From assembly GCA_963717115.1 (NCBI GenBank), contig CAVQVO010000009.1, positions 686,207-750,206 on the forward strand: DNA of 64,000 bases, read 5' to 3'. The position numbers and the translations under genes were made by a program. This document shows, piece by piece, positions 36,355 to 43,938 of the stretch (its first letter is position 1; the number at the start of each line of letters is the position of its first letter). Source of the DNA: JBBQUN01 sp963717115 (lineage in GTDB: Bacteria; Actinomycetota; Acidimicrobiia; Acidimicrobiales; SZUA-35). Below the pieces are notes generated by a model. The model made no database searches. It worked only from the letters and a program-made list of their open reading frames with translations, and had not been told where the DNA came from.

Positions 36355-37518
36355 TCAAGCGAGCGCGTCGCCCATCGCAACGGCGTCGTCGATCGTCGGC
36401 GACACAACGTGTCGATACACCAAAGCCGTCATGCGGGTGCCGTCATGGCCGAGCACGTCGGCGATTCGTTCCAGTGGCACGCCAGCGGCGGAGAGGATGG
36501 AGGCGGCCGTGTGCCGGAGTTCGTGCGGATGCCAGTGGCCGAGACCGGCTGCCTGAGTCAGTCCGCGAAAGACTCGACGAAGGTTGTTCGGATCGATCGG
36601 TCGTCCCGTCGACGTGGTGAACACGAGGTCATCGACGTTCGACCAGCGCTCGCCGAGGTTTGCAGCTTCACGCTCCTGGGCCGAACGATGGGCGTTCAGC
36701 GCGTCGATCACCGAGGGGTGAGCTTTGAGGCTCCGGCGGGAACGGGAGGTCTTGAGCGAATCGGTCACGCGCAGTGTGCCATGCTCGAGCTTGAGAGAAC
36801 GTCGGACGTGAATGAGGCCCTCGTCGAGATCGACATCGGCCCAGGTGAGCCCAGTCGCTTCGCCGGGGCGGAGGCCGGTCATCAGCATGAGTCGCCACAA
36901 CGCGTGCAGCGGGTGAGCGGCGGTCGATTCCAGGAGGAGGTTTGCCTGCTCGACCGTGAGCGAGCGGCCGGGTGCGCTGCGTCGAGCCGCTGTGGGGAGC
37001 TCGACCACTCGAGCGACGTTCCGCGAGACGAGCTGGCGTCGTTCCCCGTAGTCGAGCGCCTTGCCCAGCACGCTCCGAAGCTTGATCAGGCTCGCTCGGG
37101 AGACCGGCCTTCCCTGGCTCTTGCGGCCGCTTTCCGCCAGCAGGGCGAATGCTTTCTCGACGCGCTCGGGTGTGAGTCGATCCGCACGCGTAGAGCCGAT
37201 CGATTCGGTCAGGACCTCGACGCACCATTGGTAGACGTCGATGGTGCGCGGCGAGAGTTCCCGTGCTGGCAATGCGTTTCGTTCCCACTGGGAGAGGAGC
37301 TGGGCGACGGTCAAATTGCCGTGGCCCGGAGTGTTGCCGGCGGCGACGTCTGCTTGCATCTCGCGAAGAATCCGCTTCGCCTTTGCTTCGGTCGGGGCGA
37401 TGCGGCGCTTCTTCTTGCCATCGACGTAGATCTGTGCGATCCATCGGCCGTCGGGGCGTCCAGCGCGAGCACCCTCCTGCGAGACCGACCCTTCGCCATT
37501 GCCTCTCGACTTGCTCAC
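36355..37518 (-). CDS. Tyrosine-family site-specific integrase
   Basis: From GTG 37518 (TTG 37530 is possible) the product is 387 aa. An AP2-like arm-binding N-terminus (GRWIAQIYVDGKKKRRIAPT) is followed by a SAM-like core-binding domain (LTVAQLLSQWERNALPAREL) and the catalytic domain. Catalytic residues are GLRPGEATGLTW (Arg I), HELRHTAASIL (HxxR) and LGHDGTRMTALVYRHV (His and Tyr nucleophile). All key residues are intact, so it could be active. It reads away from the att site 150 bases upstream and is the island's only recombinase. Confidence 0.94.
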   Translation of the reverse strand: MSKSRGNGEGSVSQEGARAGRPDGRWIAQIYVDGKKKRRIAPTEAKAKRILREMQADVAAGNTPGHGNLTVAQLLSQWERNALPARELSPRTIDVYQWCVEVLTESIGSTRADRLTPERVEKAFALLAESGRKSQGRPVSRASLIKLRSVLGKALDYGERRQLVSRNVARVVELPTAARRSAPGRSLTVEQANLLLESTAAHPLHALWRLMLMTGLRPGEATGLTWADVDLDEGLIHVRRSLKLEHGTLRVTDSLKTSRSRRSLKAHPSVIDALNAHRSAQEREAANLGERWSNVDDLVFTTSTGRPIDPNNLRRVFRGLTQAAGLGHWHPHELRHTAASILSAAGVPLERIADVLGHDGTRMTALVYRHVVSPTIDDAVAMGDALA

Positions 37519-37533
37519 TGCTTCCTTCAAAGT

Positions 37534-37563
37534 GGGTTACGGGGTGGGTTACGGCGAGGGTAC
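37534..37563. repeat. Three phased GGGT(T)AC boxes upstream of the integrase
   Basis: GGGTTAC at 37534 and 37546 and GGGTAC at 37558, 12 bp apart. This lies between the integrase start and the att fragment, the usual place for arm-type binding sites. The boxes resemble the set at 20865 beside tRNA-Arg. Confidence 0.5.
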
Positions 37564-37670
37564 CTCCAGAAACGGTTGACGACGGCCAGACTTCGAAATC
37601 CCTGTTCAAGGGCACTTCGAGAGACGCTAGCGGACGTGTATGGACTCAGAAATCATCCATGGCATGGAAG

Positions 37671-37700
37671 AGGTCAGGAGTTCAATTCTCCTTAGCTCCA
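37671..37700 (+). other. Putative attachment site: 3' fragment of a tRNA or tmRNA
   Basis: AGGTC is followed by a perfect T arm (AGGAG-TTCAATT-CTCCT, 37676-37692), an acceptor strand TAGCTCC and discriminator A at 37700, then a terminator. The bases before it do not fold into the rest of a tRNA, so only the 3' part is here. That is the normal product of integration into a tRNA/tmRNA 3' end. The ...AGCTCCA end is reminiscent of tmRNA; the matching full gene is not in the window. Confidence 0.55.
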
Positions 37701-37703
37701 CGG

Positions 37704-37740
37704 AAAGGGGCCGGGTCGTCGACCCGGCCCTTTGTCTTTC
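37704..37740 (+). terminator. Rho-independent terminator
   Basis: A 10-bp perfect stem (GGGCCGGGTC, loop GTC, GACCCGGCCC), extended by AAA/TTT pairing, is followed by TTTGTCTTTC. It lies directly after the RNA 3' fragment and probably belongs to the host RNA gene that was the integration target. Confidence 0.85.
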
Positions 37741-37805
37741 TCTGGCTGGCATCACTCCGAGTGGGCAGGACGGTCGACGACATCAGAACCAAGAAGCTCG
37801 AAGCC

Positions 37806-38104
37806 ATGAGTGTGGGGGAGCGCGTCGTGTTCGATGAGACCTACGCTTGCGGCCAGACCGGCCCTGGAGTTCGGAGAGAAGGTCCGGGATGCGTGCGAGC
37901 GGCCGGGCTGAGCCAGCGGGACCTGGCGGCACGGATGTCGACAAGTCAGGCAGCGGTGGCGCGACTCGAAGCGGGTGGTGTGTTGGCTCAACGCTCACCA
38001 GGTTGCAGAAGGTCGCCGATGCCCTCGGTATGGCCATCGGTGTGGATCTCGCTCCGACGAGCTGGCAGCGTTCAGAAGAGGCGGACCACCAGAGAATCGA
38101 CTGA
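37806..38104 (+). pseudogene. XRE-family helix-turn-helix regulator, broken by two frame shifts
   Basis: Three frames carry successive parts of one protein: ALEFGEKVRDACER (frame a), AAGLSQRDLAARMSTSQAAV then ARLEAGG (frame b), and TLTRLQKVADALGMAIGVDL (frame c). Together they are a normal XRE domain (LSQRDLAARMSTSQAAVARLE), as found in HigA/antitoxin-type regulators. Breaks lie near 37898 and 37985. It is convergent with, and overlaps, the extended end of the ParE-like gene. It is probably a decayed antitoxin, though sequencing error cannot be excluded. Confidence 0.7.
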
Positions 38105-38545
38105 CCCGAAACAGGCCGGGAGGGGCGTTGTTCGGTGCTCTCGTCCTGAGCGGCAGGGGATAGTCGTGTCGGTCCGATCGAGGCGAGTCGCTACTCCTGA
38201 AGGGCCTGGCTGCTCGTCAGCGAACGATGCGGGAACGTCCCTGCTCGTATCCAAGATGCGCCAGACGTCGATCTGATCGTCGCTGACGACGTGGAGGATC
38301 AGATACGGGAACCGTTCGAGCGACCAGGTCCGAAGGTTCGGGATGTCCAGCTCGAACGCGAAACGCAACGACCCGGTGAGCGGGTGCCGGGCGAGAAGCA
38401 CGAAGGCGCGTTCCAAATCGTTGACGAAGTGCTCGGCGGTACCGGGAGGGGCTTCGGCGTGCAGGTAGTCGAAGGTGAGTTCGAAGACCGTGTCGGCGTC
38501 GTCGATGGCCCGTTGGCGCAGCGAGACATGGGCCGGGACGGTCAC
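38072..38545 (-). CDS. ParE/RelE-superfamily toxin
   Basis: The first 110 residues are a ParE-like toxin: HVSLRQRAIDDADTVFELTF, FVNDLERAFVLLARHPLTGS, LRTWSLERFPYLILHVVSDD, QIDVWRILDTSRD. The strand-strand-His-x-x-R C-terminal core is intact. The frame continues for about 45 residues of unlikely sequence that overlap the XRE pseudogene, suggesting a lost stop codon. It starts 4 bases inside the ParD-like gene (ATGA), a typical type II toxin-antitoxin operon. ParE toxins poison gyrase. Confidence 0.8.
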   Translation of the reverse strand: MTVPAHVSLRQRAIDDADTVFELTFDYLHAEAPPGTAEHFVNDLERAFVLLARHPLTGSLRFAFELDIPNLRTWSLERFPYLILHVVSDDQIDVWRILDTSRDVPASFADEQPGPSGVATRLDRTDTTIPCRSGREHRTTPLPACFGSVDSLVVRLF

Positions 38546-38700
38546 GAATTCCGGATGCGCGCTCGGAGGCGTTCACGGTCTTGTGCCCGGCGGATGAGGT
38601 CTCGTACGTATTCGCTGGTTGAGCCGTAGCCGCCGGTGCTGACCTGTGTGTCGACGAAGGTCTTGAGTTCGTCTGGGAGGGAGACGTTCATCGTGGTCAT
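38542..38700 (-). CDS. ParD-like ribbon-helix-helix antitoxin
   Basis: A 52-aa product from ATG 38700: MTTMNVSLPDELKTFVDTQV is the N-terminal DNA-binding strand and helix; STGGYGSTSEYVRDLIRRAQ is the ParD signature (GYxSxSEYVRDLIR). The short C-terminus should wrap the toxin. The frame is open further upstream, but the canonical ParD start is here. It is expected to autoregulate the operon. Confidence 0.85.
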   Translation of the reverse strand: MTTMNVSLPDELKTFVDTQVSTGGYGSTSEYVRDLIRRAQDRERLRARIRNS

Positions 38701-38931
38701 GCCGGGAGTTTGCGAGTCTGACCTGTCGCGATCTGGCGAAGCTTCGGAGGCGACGGGCTCGACCATCCCATGGCGCACCGCGGTCACCCGAACAACTGCA
38801 CCCCCACTCGGTCCGATCGGGCCAGAAGGTGGATCACCCGTGTAGCCGGCGATCTGGGACTCGTCTCGATCATGGTTGCCGGGCGCCCGCACCCGCAGCT
38901 CTGCGTGAAATCCCCGAGCGCCCCTCGAACC

Positions 38932-38981
38932 GGCGTTTGGTGACGGTCATCGTCGCTTTGGCCGAGAGCGGTATGGGGCGG
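38932..38981 (+). repeat. Bipartite intergenic repeat, copy 7
   Basis: Half 1 (GGCGTTTGGTGACG) at 38932 resembles half 1 of copy 3; half 2 (GAGCGGTATGGGGCGG) is at 38966, spacing 34 nt. It lies between the divergent ParDE and MazEF-like modules, outside the island end defined by the integrase. Confidence 0.6.
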
Positions 38982-39068
38982 TCATTGCCTCCGAAAAGTC
39001 CCATCCCGGGACGGCATCGACCCTCCTCCCAAAAAGGCGTTCCCTCGAGAGACCATATGGAATAACAT

Positions 39069-39320
39069 ATGAAGATGGCTCGACGTGAAGTACTGGTCCA
39101 ACTCGACGATGACCTCGTGGAACGCCTCGACGCGCTGGCCGCCGACCTCGGCACCAACCGTTCCGAGCTGATGCGCCGAGGCGCCCAAGCGGTCCTCGAA
39201 GCAGAAGACCTCGCGACCGCTGATCGCGCGCTGAAGTTGGCGTACCGCCGACAGCCAGCCGATCCCGCCCTTGTGGAGTCGGCTCGACGACTCGCCGCGG
39301 AGACCGCCCCAGCGTGGTAG
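39069..39320 (+). CDS. Ribbon-helix-helix antitoxin of a MazEF-like module
   Basis: An 83-aa product whose N-terminus is a ribbon-helix-helix fold (REVLVQLDDDLVERLDALAA, DLGTNRSELMRRGAQAVLEA). The acidic C-terminal half (DLATADRALKLAYRRQPADP) would bind the toxin. The start is ATG 39069 (or 39075) behind an AT-rich promoter-like stretch. It overlaps the toxin gene by 7 nt, so translation is coupled. Confidence 0.8.
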   Translation: MKMARREVLVQLDDDLVERLDALAADLGTNRSELMRRGAQAVLEAEDLATADRALKLAYRRQPADPALVESARRLAAETAPAW

Positions 39321-39637
39321 CCCGCAACGATATTTTCTGGGCAGACCTTGGACCGTCCGCTGGCCGCCGTCCCGTCTGCGTGCTCACGCGCGACGCAGCG
39401 ATCGAAGTGCTCACATCGGTCACGTGCGCCCCAATCACGCGAACGATTCGTGGCATCCGATCAGAAGTGGAACTTGGTCCCGAACACGGCCTTCCCGAAG
39501 CGTGTGTCATCAGTTGCGACAACGTCATCACGATCCCCGTCGCCGATTTGGACGATCAACCTGTTGGTCATCTTGACGACGTCACTCGTGCCCTACTCGA
39601 CCGAGCGTTGCGGTACTCCCTCGACATCGTGTACTGA
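39314..39637 (+). CDS. MazF/PemK-family mRNA-interferase toxin
   Basis: A 107-aa toxin from GTG 39314. The fold marks are RNDIFWADLGPSAGRRPVCV (GxRPV catalytic strand), VTCAPITRTIRGIRSEVELG (the T-x4-R region), PEACVISCDNVITIPVADLD and LDDVTRALLDRALRYSLDI. MazF enzymes cleave single-stranded RNA at short motifs. Together with the overlapping ribbon-helix-helix gene this is a complete type II module. Confidence 0.88.
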   Translation: MVARNDIFWADLGPSAGRRPVCVLTRDAAIEVLTSVTCAPITRTIRGIRSEVELGPEHGLPEACVISCDNVITIPVADLDDQPVGHLDDVTRALLDRALRYSLDIVY

Positions 39638-40110
39638 TGGATCGAGGGGTGTCAGCTGCTCTTTGATCCGGCCAGGACTCCGTCCTCCTCCCGGCGATCG
39701 GTGACGGCCATCCTGTTCAAGTGGTTGATCGATTGGGGACGCTCGGCTCCTGCGTCTGGCCAGGGGATCAGGGGAGGTCGAGAAGGACGGCGAGGCCCTC
39801 ACGTACCTGCGTCAAAGCGATGGTTCGAGGACGCACTCCCGCTCCACCTCGGCCTGTAGCGCCTCGGTGATCGAGCCTTCACCAAGCGGCGTGACCGGTT
39901 TCGCCTACGTGGAGTCCTCCGCCTGCGCCACCCGGCGGGCAACGAACGAGTGCAGCTCATCGTGAGCTGAGGCCGGATGTCTGATCCAGGGAACGCCGTC
40001 CGAGCAGTTCGCCATCGACGCATGCTCGACGACGACGACGCAACGCGGTACCAGGCTGACGCGATCTGATCGGCAACAGGGGGATCGAAGGGGAGTCGGA
40101 CGGGGGACTT
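39638..40110. other. Gene-free interval
   Basis: About 470 bases with short open frames only and stop codons in all frames at short intervals. I see no intact gene. It marks the change from the toxin-antitoxin region to core-like sequence and is followed by the structured leader of the secreted-protein gene. Confidence 0.4.
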
Positions 40111-40205
40111 CCCCGATTGCTCGCCGCCCAACCCTGGCTCAGTTTGGTTCCACGGGCCGCAACCATGCAGACCCACCACCGACTCGGTGGATCGTAGGAG
40201 GTGGT
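40111..40205 (+). promoter_or_regulatory. Conserved structured leader of secreted-protein gene A
   Basis: CCCCGAT (40111), then 36 nt, then GGGCCGCAACC (40154), TGC-GACC, a CCACCG-ACT-CGGTGG hairpin and the GGAGG ribosome site (40197). The same blocks with the same 36-nt spacing precede paralogue B (59154-59250). It may be a cis-regulatory RNA or only shared ancestry. Confidence 0.5.
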
Positions 40206-40208
40206 GTC

Positions 40209-41006
40209 ATGGAGAAGCATCTGGGCAGGAAGCTCGCGTTGGCCGGGGCGTTGGGGTTGCTCATGACGGTGATGGGCGTCAGTCCGGCGTCGGGGCAGTG
40301 GCCCGGTGGCGATCCGGCGAAACCGGGCAAGACCTCGGTTGGTGGTACCCCGGCGCCGGTCGAGCGGTCGCCGATGAGGCGACCCAAGCCCGGTCAGTCC
40401 ACGGTCGGCGGGACCCACGACATCGTGCCGATGTTCAAGGTCGAGGCGCTTGGGTTCACTGCGCTCGACGAGTCGGGCGTCGACCTGCTGGGGTCCGACG
40501 AGATCTGGGTCGTGTGGGAGAGTCAAGGCAAGTGGGGCGGGACCTATGTGTTCGATGATGTCGACACGGGCGAGCACCGATCCATCCACGAGCATCAGAG
40601 CTGCATCTACCCCATGGCGATCGAGTCGTCGATCGACGGGCGTATCGGTGACGGTTGGGTTTGTGAGGAAGCCGGGGCGCCGGGACCGGTGGAGTTCGAG
40701 GTCACCTTTTATGAGGACGATGTCGATACGCCGTTACCGCCCTTTTGCATGATGGTCACCTTGCATGCACCGTCACCACAGTGTGCCGATGATTGGCTCG
40801 GTACCGCTCGTCATTCGATGACCACGGCTGAGCTGGTCGGTGTCCTCCCGACGCCGGGTTCGAGCAAGATCTACCGCAGCGTCGCCATTGGTTGTCCGCC
40901 CGACGAGATCTGTGTCAATGGCGTCTTCGGCGGCGAGTACGAGATCGAGTTTCGGGTCACACGGATGGCCGACATGAGGGTCGAGCGATCCGTCATCGCC
41001 CGCTGA
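40209..41006 (+). CDS. Secreted protein, paralogue A of a two-member family
   Basis: The 265-aa product has a signal peptide (MEKHLGRKLALAGALGLLMT to SPASGQ) and a Pro/Gly-rich linker. A 195-residue exported domain follows: DIVPMFKVEALGFTALDESG, GSDEIWVVWESQGKWGGTYV, FDDVDTGEHRSI, QSCIYPMAIESSIDGR, RHSMTTAELVGVLPTPGSSK. Conserved Cys (SCIYP, WVCEE, QCADDW, GCPPDEIC) suggest disulfides. It matches paralogue B (59253) in length and most motifs. The family is unknown to me. A conserved leader precedes it. Confidence 0.75.
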   Translation: MEKHLGRKLALAGALGLLMTVMGVSPASGQWPGGDPAKPGKTSVGGTPAPVERSPMRRPKPGQSTVGGTHDIVPMFKVEALGFTALDESGVDLLGSDEIWVVWESQGKWGGTYVFDDVDTGEHRSIHEHQSCIYPMAIESSIDGRIGDGWVCEEAGAPGPVEFEVTFYEDDVDTPLPPFCMMVTLHAPSPQCADDWLGTARHSMTTAELVGVLPTPGSSKIYRSVAIGCPPDEICVNGVFGGEYEIEFRVTRMADMRVERSVIAR

Positions 41007-41187
41007 CCGAGGGCCCGTCGATGTCGGTCGGGTCCGATGGAATCCTGACCGTCCCCGCAGTGTCGTGGCGTTCGAGGTGGACTCCTTCAAGATTCGGCGA
41101 CGTCCTTGACGAGCTGATCCCCACGCCCAGGGATGCAGGTTCACATCGTCGCTTCGGGAGTTGACCACCCACTCACGGTGGCTGGTC

Positions 41188-41205
41188 GGCGGCCACGTGG
41201 CCGCC
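41188..41205. terminator. Perfect 18-bp palindrome between convergent genes
   Basis: GGCGGCCACGTGGCCGCC lies in the 310-base gene-free interval 41007-41320, between convergent gene ends. There is no T run. It could be a bidirectional terminator or a protein site. The rest of the interval shows nothing convincing. Confidence 0.45.
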
Positions 41206-41320
41206 ACCGCCCGAACCCGTCGTGCTCGCATCAGTCGTGGAACTCGACCGATGGAAACCGCCCCCGAACGCCGGCCGTGGGACGCCGACTCGTCGACCGC
41301 GGTGGCCCCGGTCGCTCGAG

Positions 41321-42127
41321 CTACGGGTAGAAGTGGCGGAGCGCCCGGCTCAGCACGATCCCGGGGACGGTGGAGTGGAACTCGTCGTCGATCTCGATGC
41401 TCGAGAGCTCGAGGCCCACGTCGGTTCTCGACGAGAGCTGGGCAACGAACCGTCGCATGTCGTCGACCATGTCGAGACGAGTGGGCGGTGGCTTTGCCGG
41501 ATGGTCGTCGGGGAGGTTCCGGCCTTCGAGGCGCCGGCCAGCGTCGGTCTCGAGCGACCCGATTCCGAAGAACACCTCGGACCGCAGGTCCGTGTCGGCG
41601 GATGCGCGCTCGAGGTCGAAGATTGCCTCGTTGTCCCACCAGAGCGATGGGCTGCTCAAGATGTAGCGATCGAACGGAGCCGTGTCCGACACCAGGGCGT
41701 AGGCGCCGAAGAGTCCGCCCAGCGAGTGACCGAAGTAGGTGAGGTGGCTCGCCGCCACCGGGTTTCGGACGGTGAGCCAGGGGTGGAGTTCGGTGCGGAT
41801 GAAGCCGAGGAAGTCGTCTGCGTGTCCGGAGCCGGTGACGTGTTCGCTTGCGGTGGGAGTGAGGTCTCGTGTCCTGGTTTCGACGGTGTCGATGACGGCG
41901 TTGGCGCCGGGGTAGCCGATACCCACGACGAGCAGCGCCGGGATGAGTCCTGGGATCTGCATGAGCCGGACCGTGTCGACGGTCAGACCGAAGAGGCCGT
42001 TGGCGTCCGTGACGAGCAGGATGGCTTCGGGGTCCTGCCCACAGTGCCCGATGAAGACACGGAAGGTCTCGCCGACAGCGGCTGACCAGATGTCGTGGAC
42101 CTCGGTACCGCCCAGCGACTGAGTCAC
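41321..42127 (-). CDS. Alpha/beta-hydrolase, esterase D/Fes-like family
   Basis: A 268-aa serine esterase of the group containing siderophore esterases and EstD-type enzymes. The nucleophile elbow is LTYFGHSLGGLFGAYALVSD (GHSLGG). The oxyanion side begins ALLVVGIGYPGANAVIDTVE; YILSSPSLWWDNEAIFDLE follows the elbow as in Fes/IroE; and the catalytic His is EFHSTVPG near the end. There is no signal peptide. The substrate could be an acyl or siderophore ester; no siderophore genes are nearby. Confidence 0.8.
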   Translation of the reverse strand: MTQSLGGTEVHDIWSAAVGETFRVFIGHCGQDPEAILLVTDANGLFGLTVDTVRLMQIPGLIPALLVVGIGYPGANAVIDTVETRTRDLTPTASEHVTGSGHADDFLGFIRTELHPWLTVRNPVAASHLTYFGHSLGGLFGAYALVSDTAPFDRYILSSPSLWWDNEAIFDLERASADTDLRSEVFFGIGSLETDAGRRLEGRNLPDDHPAKPPPTRLDMVDDMRRFVAQLSSRTDVGLELSSIEIDDEFHSTVPGIVLSRALRHFYP

Positions 42128-42299
42128 CCGGTCAGTCTTTCACGTGGCGAGGATCACGAGGTGAGGGATTCGGGGCCTTCCCATGCGCATCAGTGAGCGT
42201 TCGTGTTTGCGGTGCGCATGGCGGGCGATCGGTGGCGAGCTGGCGAGCGCCGTTGCTCGACCGGTCCCGCCGGCCCTGTTTGGCGGGATCGCCCGGTTG

Positions 42300-42737
42300 T
42301 CAGGGCTTCTTCAGCTCTTGCGCCAGCATCACGAGGATGCCGCTCGGTCCACGGACATAGGTCAGTTTGTACATGTCTTGGTAGGTGGCGACACCGCGCA
42401 GCGGGTGGCAGCCGTGCCTCGCTGCGACCTCGAGCGCGTCGTCGATGTCATCGACCGAGAAGGCGACACGGTGCATGCCGATCTCGTTGGGCTCGGTTGG
42501 CTCGGTCTCGATTGCGTCGGGATGGATGTATTCGAAGAGCTCGAGGCGGCCGTTGCCATCCGGGGTTTGGAGCATGGCGATGTTGGCATGATTGCGGTCG
42601 AGGCCGACCGCGATGTCGGTCCACTCTCCGCTGACCGTGTCACGGCCCACGATCGTCAGGCCGAGGTCGGTGAAGAAGGCGATTGCGGCTTCGAGGTCGC
42701 GGACGGCGATGCCGACATTCTCCAGTTTGATGGGCAC
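42300..42737 (-). CDS. VOC family protein
   Basis: A 145-aa glyoxalase/dioxygenase-fold protein with two beta-alpha-beta-beta-beta modules: KLENVGIAVRDLEAAIAFFT, LELFEYIHPD (Glu ligand), MHRVAFSVDDIDDALEVAAR, YVRGPSGILVMLAQEL. Potential metal ligands are the His of MHRVAF and two Glu residues. Single-domain VOC proteins act as dimers; the reaction cannot be told. It is transcribed alone. Confidence 0.85.
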   Translation of the reverse strand: MPIKLENVGIAVRDLEAAIAFFTDLGLTIVGRDTVSGEWTDIAVGLDRNHANIAMLQTPDGNGRLELFEYIHPDAIETEPTEPNEIGMHRVAFSVDDIDDALEVAARHGCHPLRGVATYQDMYKLTYVRGPSGILVMLAQELKKP

Positions 42738-42864
42738 GGCCGAACGCTACAGCGCTGAAGGATCTCGACAGATTCGTCCCGTGAACGTGTCATCAGAACG
42801 GCGGTGGTAACCGCCCTCGTGGCCATCGACGGCAGCGTGAGCGCTCCCGGCGACCGGGGGTGGA

Positions 42865-43911
42865 TCAGCGAGACGGCACGACGACGATCTTGGCTCGGGC
42901 GTGACCTGAACCGATCTCGGCGAGCGCCTCGGCGACTCCATCGAGCCCGACCACGCGGTCGATCTGCGGGACGAGTCGGTGTGACCTCACGAGCTCGCCG
43001 AGGAACCGCAGATCCTCGTCGTTGGGCGCAGCGGTGAAGTTGTGGAACGAGGCGTCGGCCCGCAGGAAGGCCATCCGGGCACGCAGGAGGTACGGCAGCG
43101 GGTCGACCCAGCGGTTGGCCTTCGGGCCGCTGATGGCCACGTACCGTCCCCCGGGGCGCATCACGCTGCGGACCTCGCGTGGGCGCCGGTTGCCGACGTT
43201 GTCGAGCATCACGTCGAAGCGCGCGCCACCGGCGACGAAGTCGTCGCGGGTGTAGTCGATCACCTCGTCGGCACCGAGCGCGCTCACCATCTCGACGTTG
43301 CGGCTGCTGCACACCGCCGTCACCTCGGCACCGAGTGCTTTGGCGATCTGGACCGCCATGGTGCCCACGCCGCCGGCGGCGCCGTTGACCAGCACGCGGT
43401 CTCCGGGCTGGACGGCGCCGTGGGTGCGAAGTCCCTGCAGGGCGGTCAGCCCGGCGACGGGGATGGCGGCCGCGGATTCGAATGGCACACCGTCGGGGAT
43501 GGGCGCGACGTGGTCCTCCGTCACGGTGAGGTACCGGCCACAACCGCCGCCCGGGCCCTCGCCGAACACCGTGTCGCCGACCCGGAATCGGGTGACGCCG
43601 TCGCCGACTCCGACGACCACACCGGCGAGGTCGGCGCCACGCACGAACCGCTTGGGCCGCCGCAGGCCGAACATCAGCCGCATCAGGTACGGCGTGCCGG
43701 TGAGGAAGTGCCAATCGAGGGCGTTCAGGGACGACGCCCGCACCTCGACGAGCAGCTCGCCGTCGGCCGGTGTGGGCACGGGGAGCTCCTCGAGCGTCAA
43801 CACGTCCGGGCCGCCGTAGGTGCGGGCCGTGAGCACCCGCATCGTGGTCGGGGTGGGCTTCGCATCTGCGGGGTCCGGTGAGTGCTCGGGGGTGGCCGTC
43901 GGGGAAGGCAT
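42865..43911 (-). CDS. Zinc-independent quinone oxidoreductase-type dehydrogenase (MDR superfamily)
   Basis: A 348-aa NADPH-dependent MDR protein. The GroES-like start is MRVLTARTYGGPDVLTLEEL; RGADLAGVVVGVGDGVTRFR replaces the zinc-binding region; the nucleotide fold has VLVNGAAGGVGTMAVQIAKA (AxxGxxG), and VMRPGGRYVAIS follows. There are no catalytic zinc ligands, as in QOR and enone reductases. It is divergent from a TetR gene, with a clear operator between them, so it is probably the regulator's target and acts on an electrophile or quinone. Confidence 0.88.
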   Translation of the reverse strand: MPSPTATPEHSPDPADAKPTPTTMRVLTARTYGGPDVLTLEELPVPTPADGELLVEVRASSLNALDWHFLTGTPYLMRLMFGLRRPKRFVRGADLAGVVVGVGDGVTRFRVGDTVFGEGPGGGCGRYLTVTEDHVAPIPDGVPFESAAAIPVAGLTALQGLRTHGAVQPGDRVLVNGAAGGVGTMAVQIAKALGAEVTAVCSSRNVEMVSALGADEVIDYTRDDFVAGGARFDVMLDNVGNRRPREVRSVMRPGGRYVAISGPKANRWVDPLPYLLRARMAFLRADASFHNFTAAPNDEDLRFLGELVRSHRLVPQIDRVVGLDGVAEALAEIGSGHARAKIVVVPSR

Positions 43912-43938
43912 CACGATCTCCAGTTCTGATGGGGTACG

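Larger units (their letters stand above)
20765..37700. mobile_element. Accessory island bounded by tRNA-Arg and an integrase/att end
   Basis: G+C falls, gene sizes shrink, orientation alternates, and many products are unknown or typical of mobile gene pools (HIT, GNAT, HEAT, LysE, serine hydrolase, ECF sigma). An IS256-family element sits inside. The right end has a tyrosine integrase transcribed inwards, arm-type-like repeats, and a 3' fragment of a tRNA or tmRNA with its terminator. The left end is tRNA-Arg plus another set of arm-type-like repeats. The right-hand att sequence is not found at the left end, so this may be two superimposed insertions. Confidence 0.6.

Noticed and set aside
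37621..37700. A complete tRNA ending at 37700
   Set aside because: Only the T arm and acceptor 3' strand fold; no 5' acceptor, D arm or anticodon arm can be placed in the preceding sequence.
23758..38981. Calling the repeat array a chromosomal integron with attC sites
   Set aside because: The paired RYYYAAC and GTTRRRY boxes in inverted arrangement are not found, genes point both ways, and no integron integrase is present.
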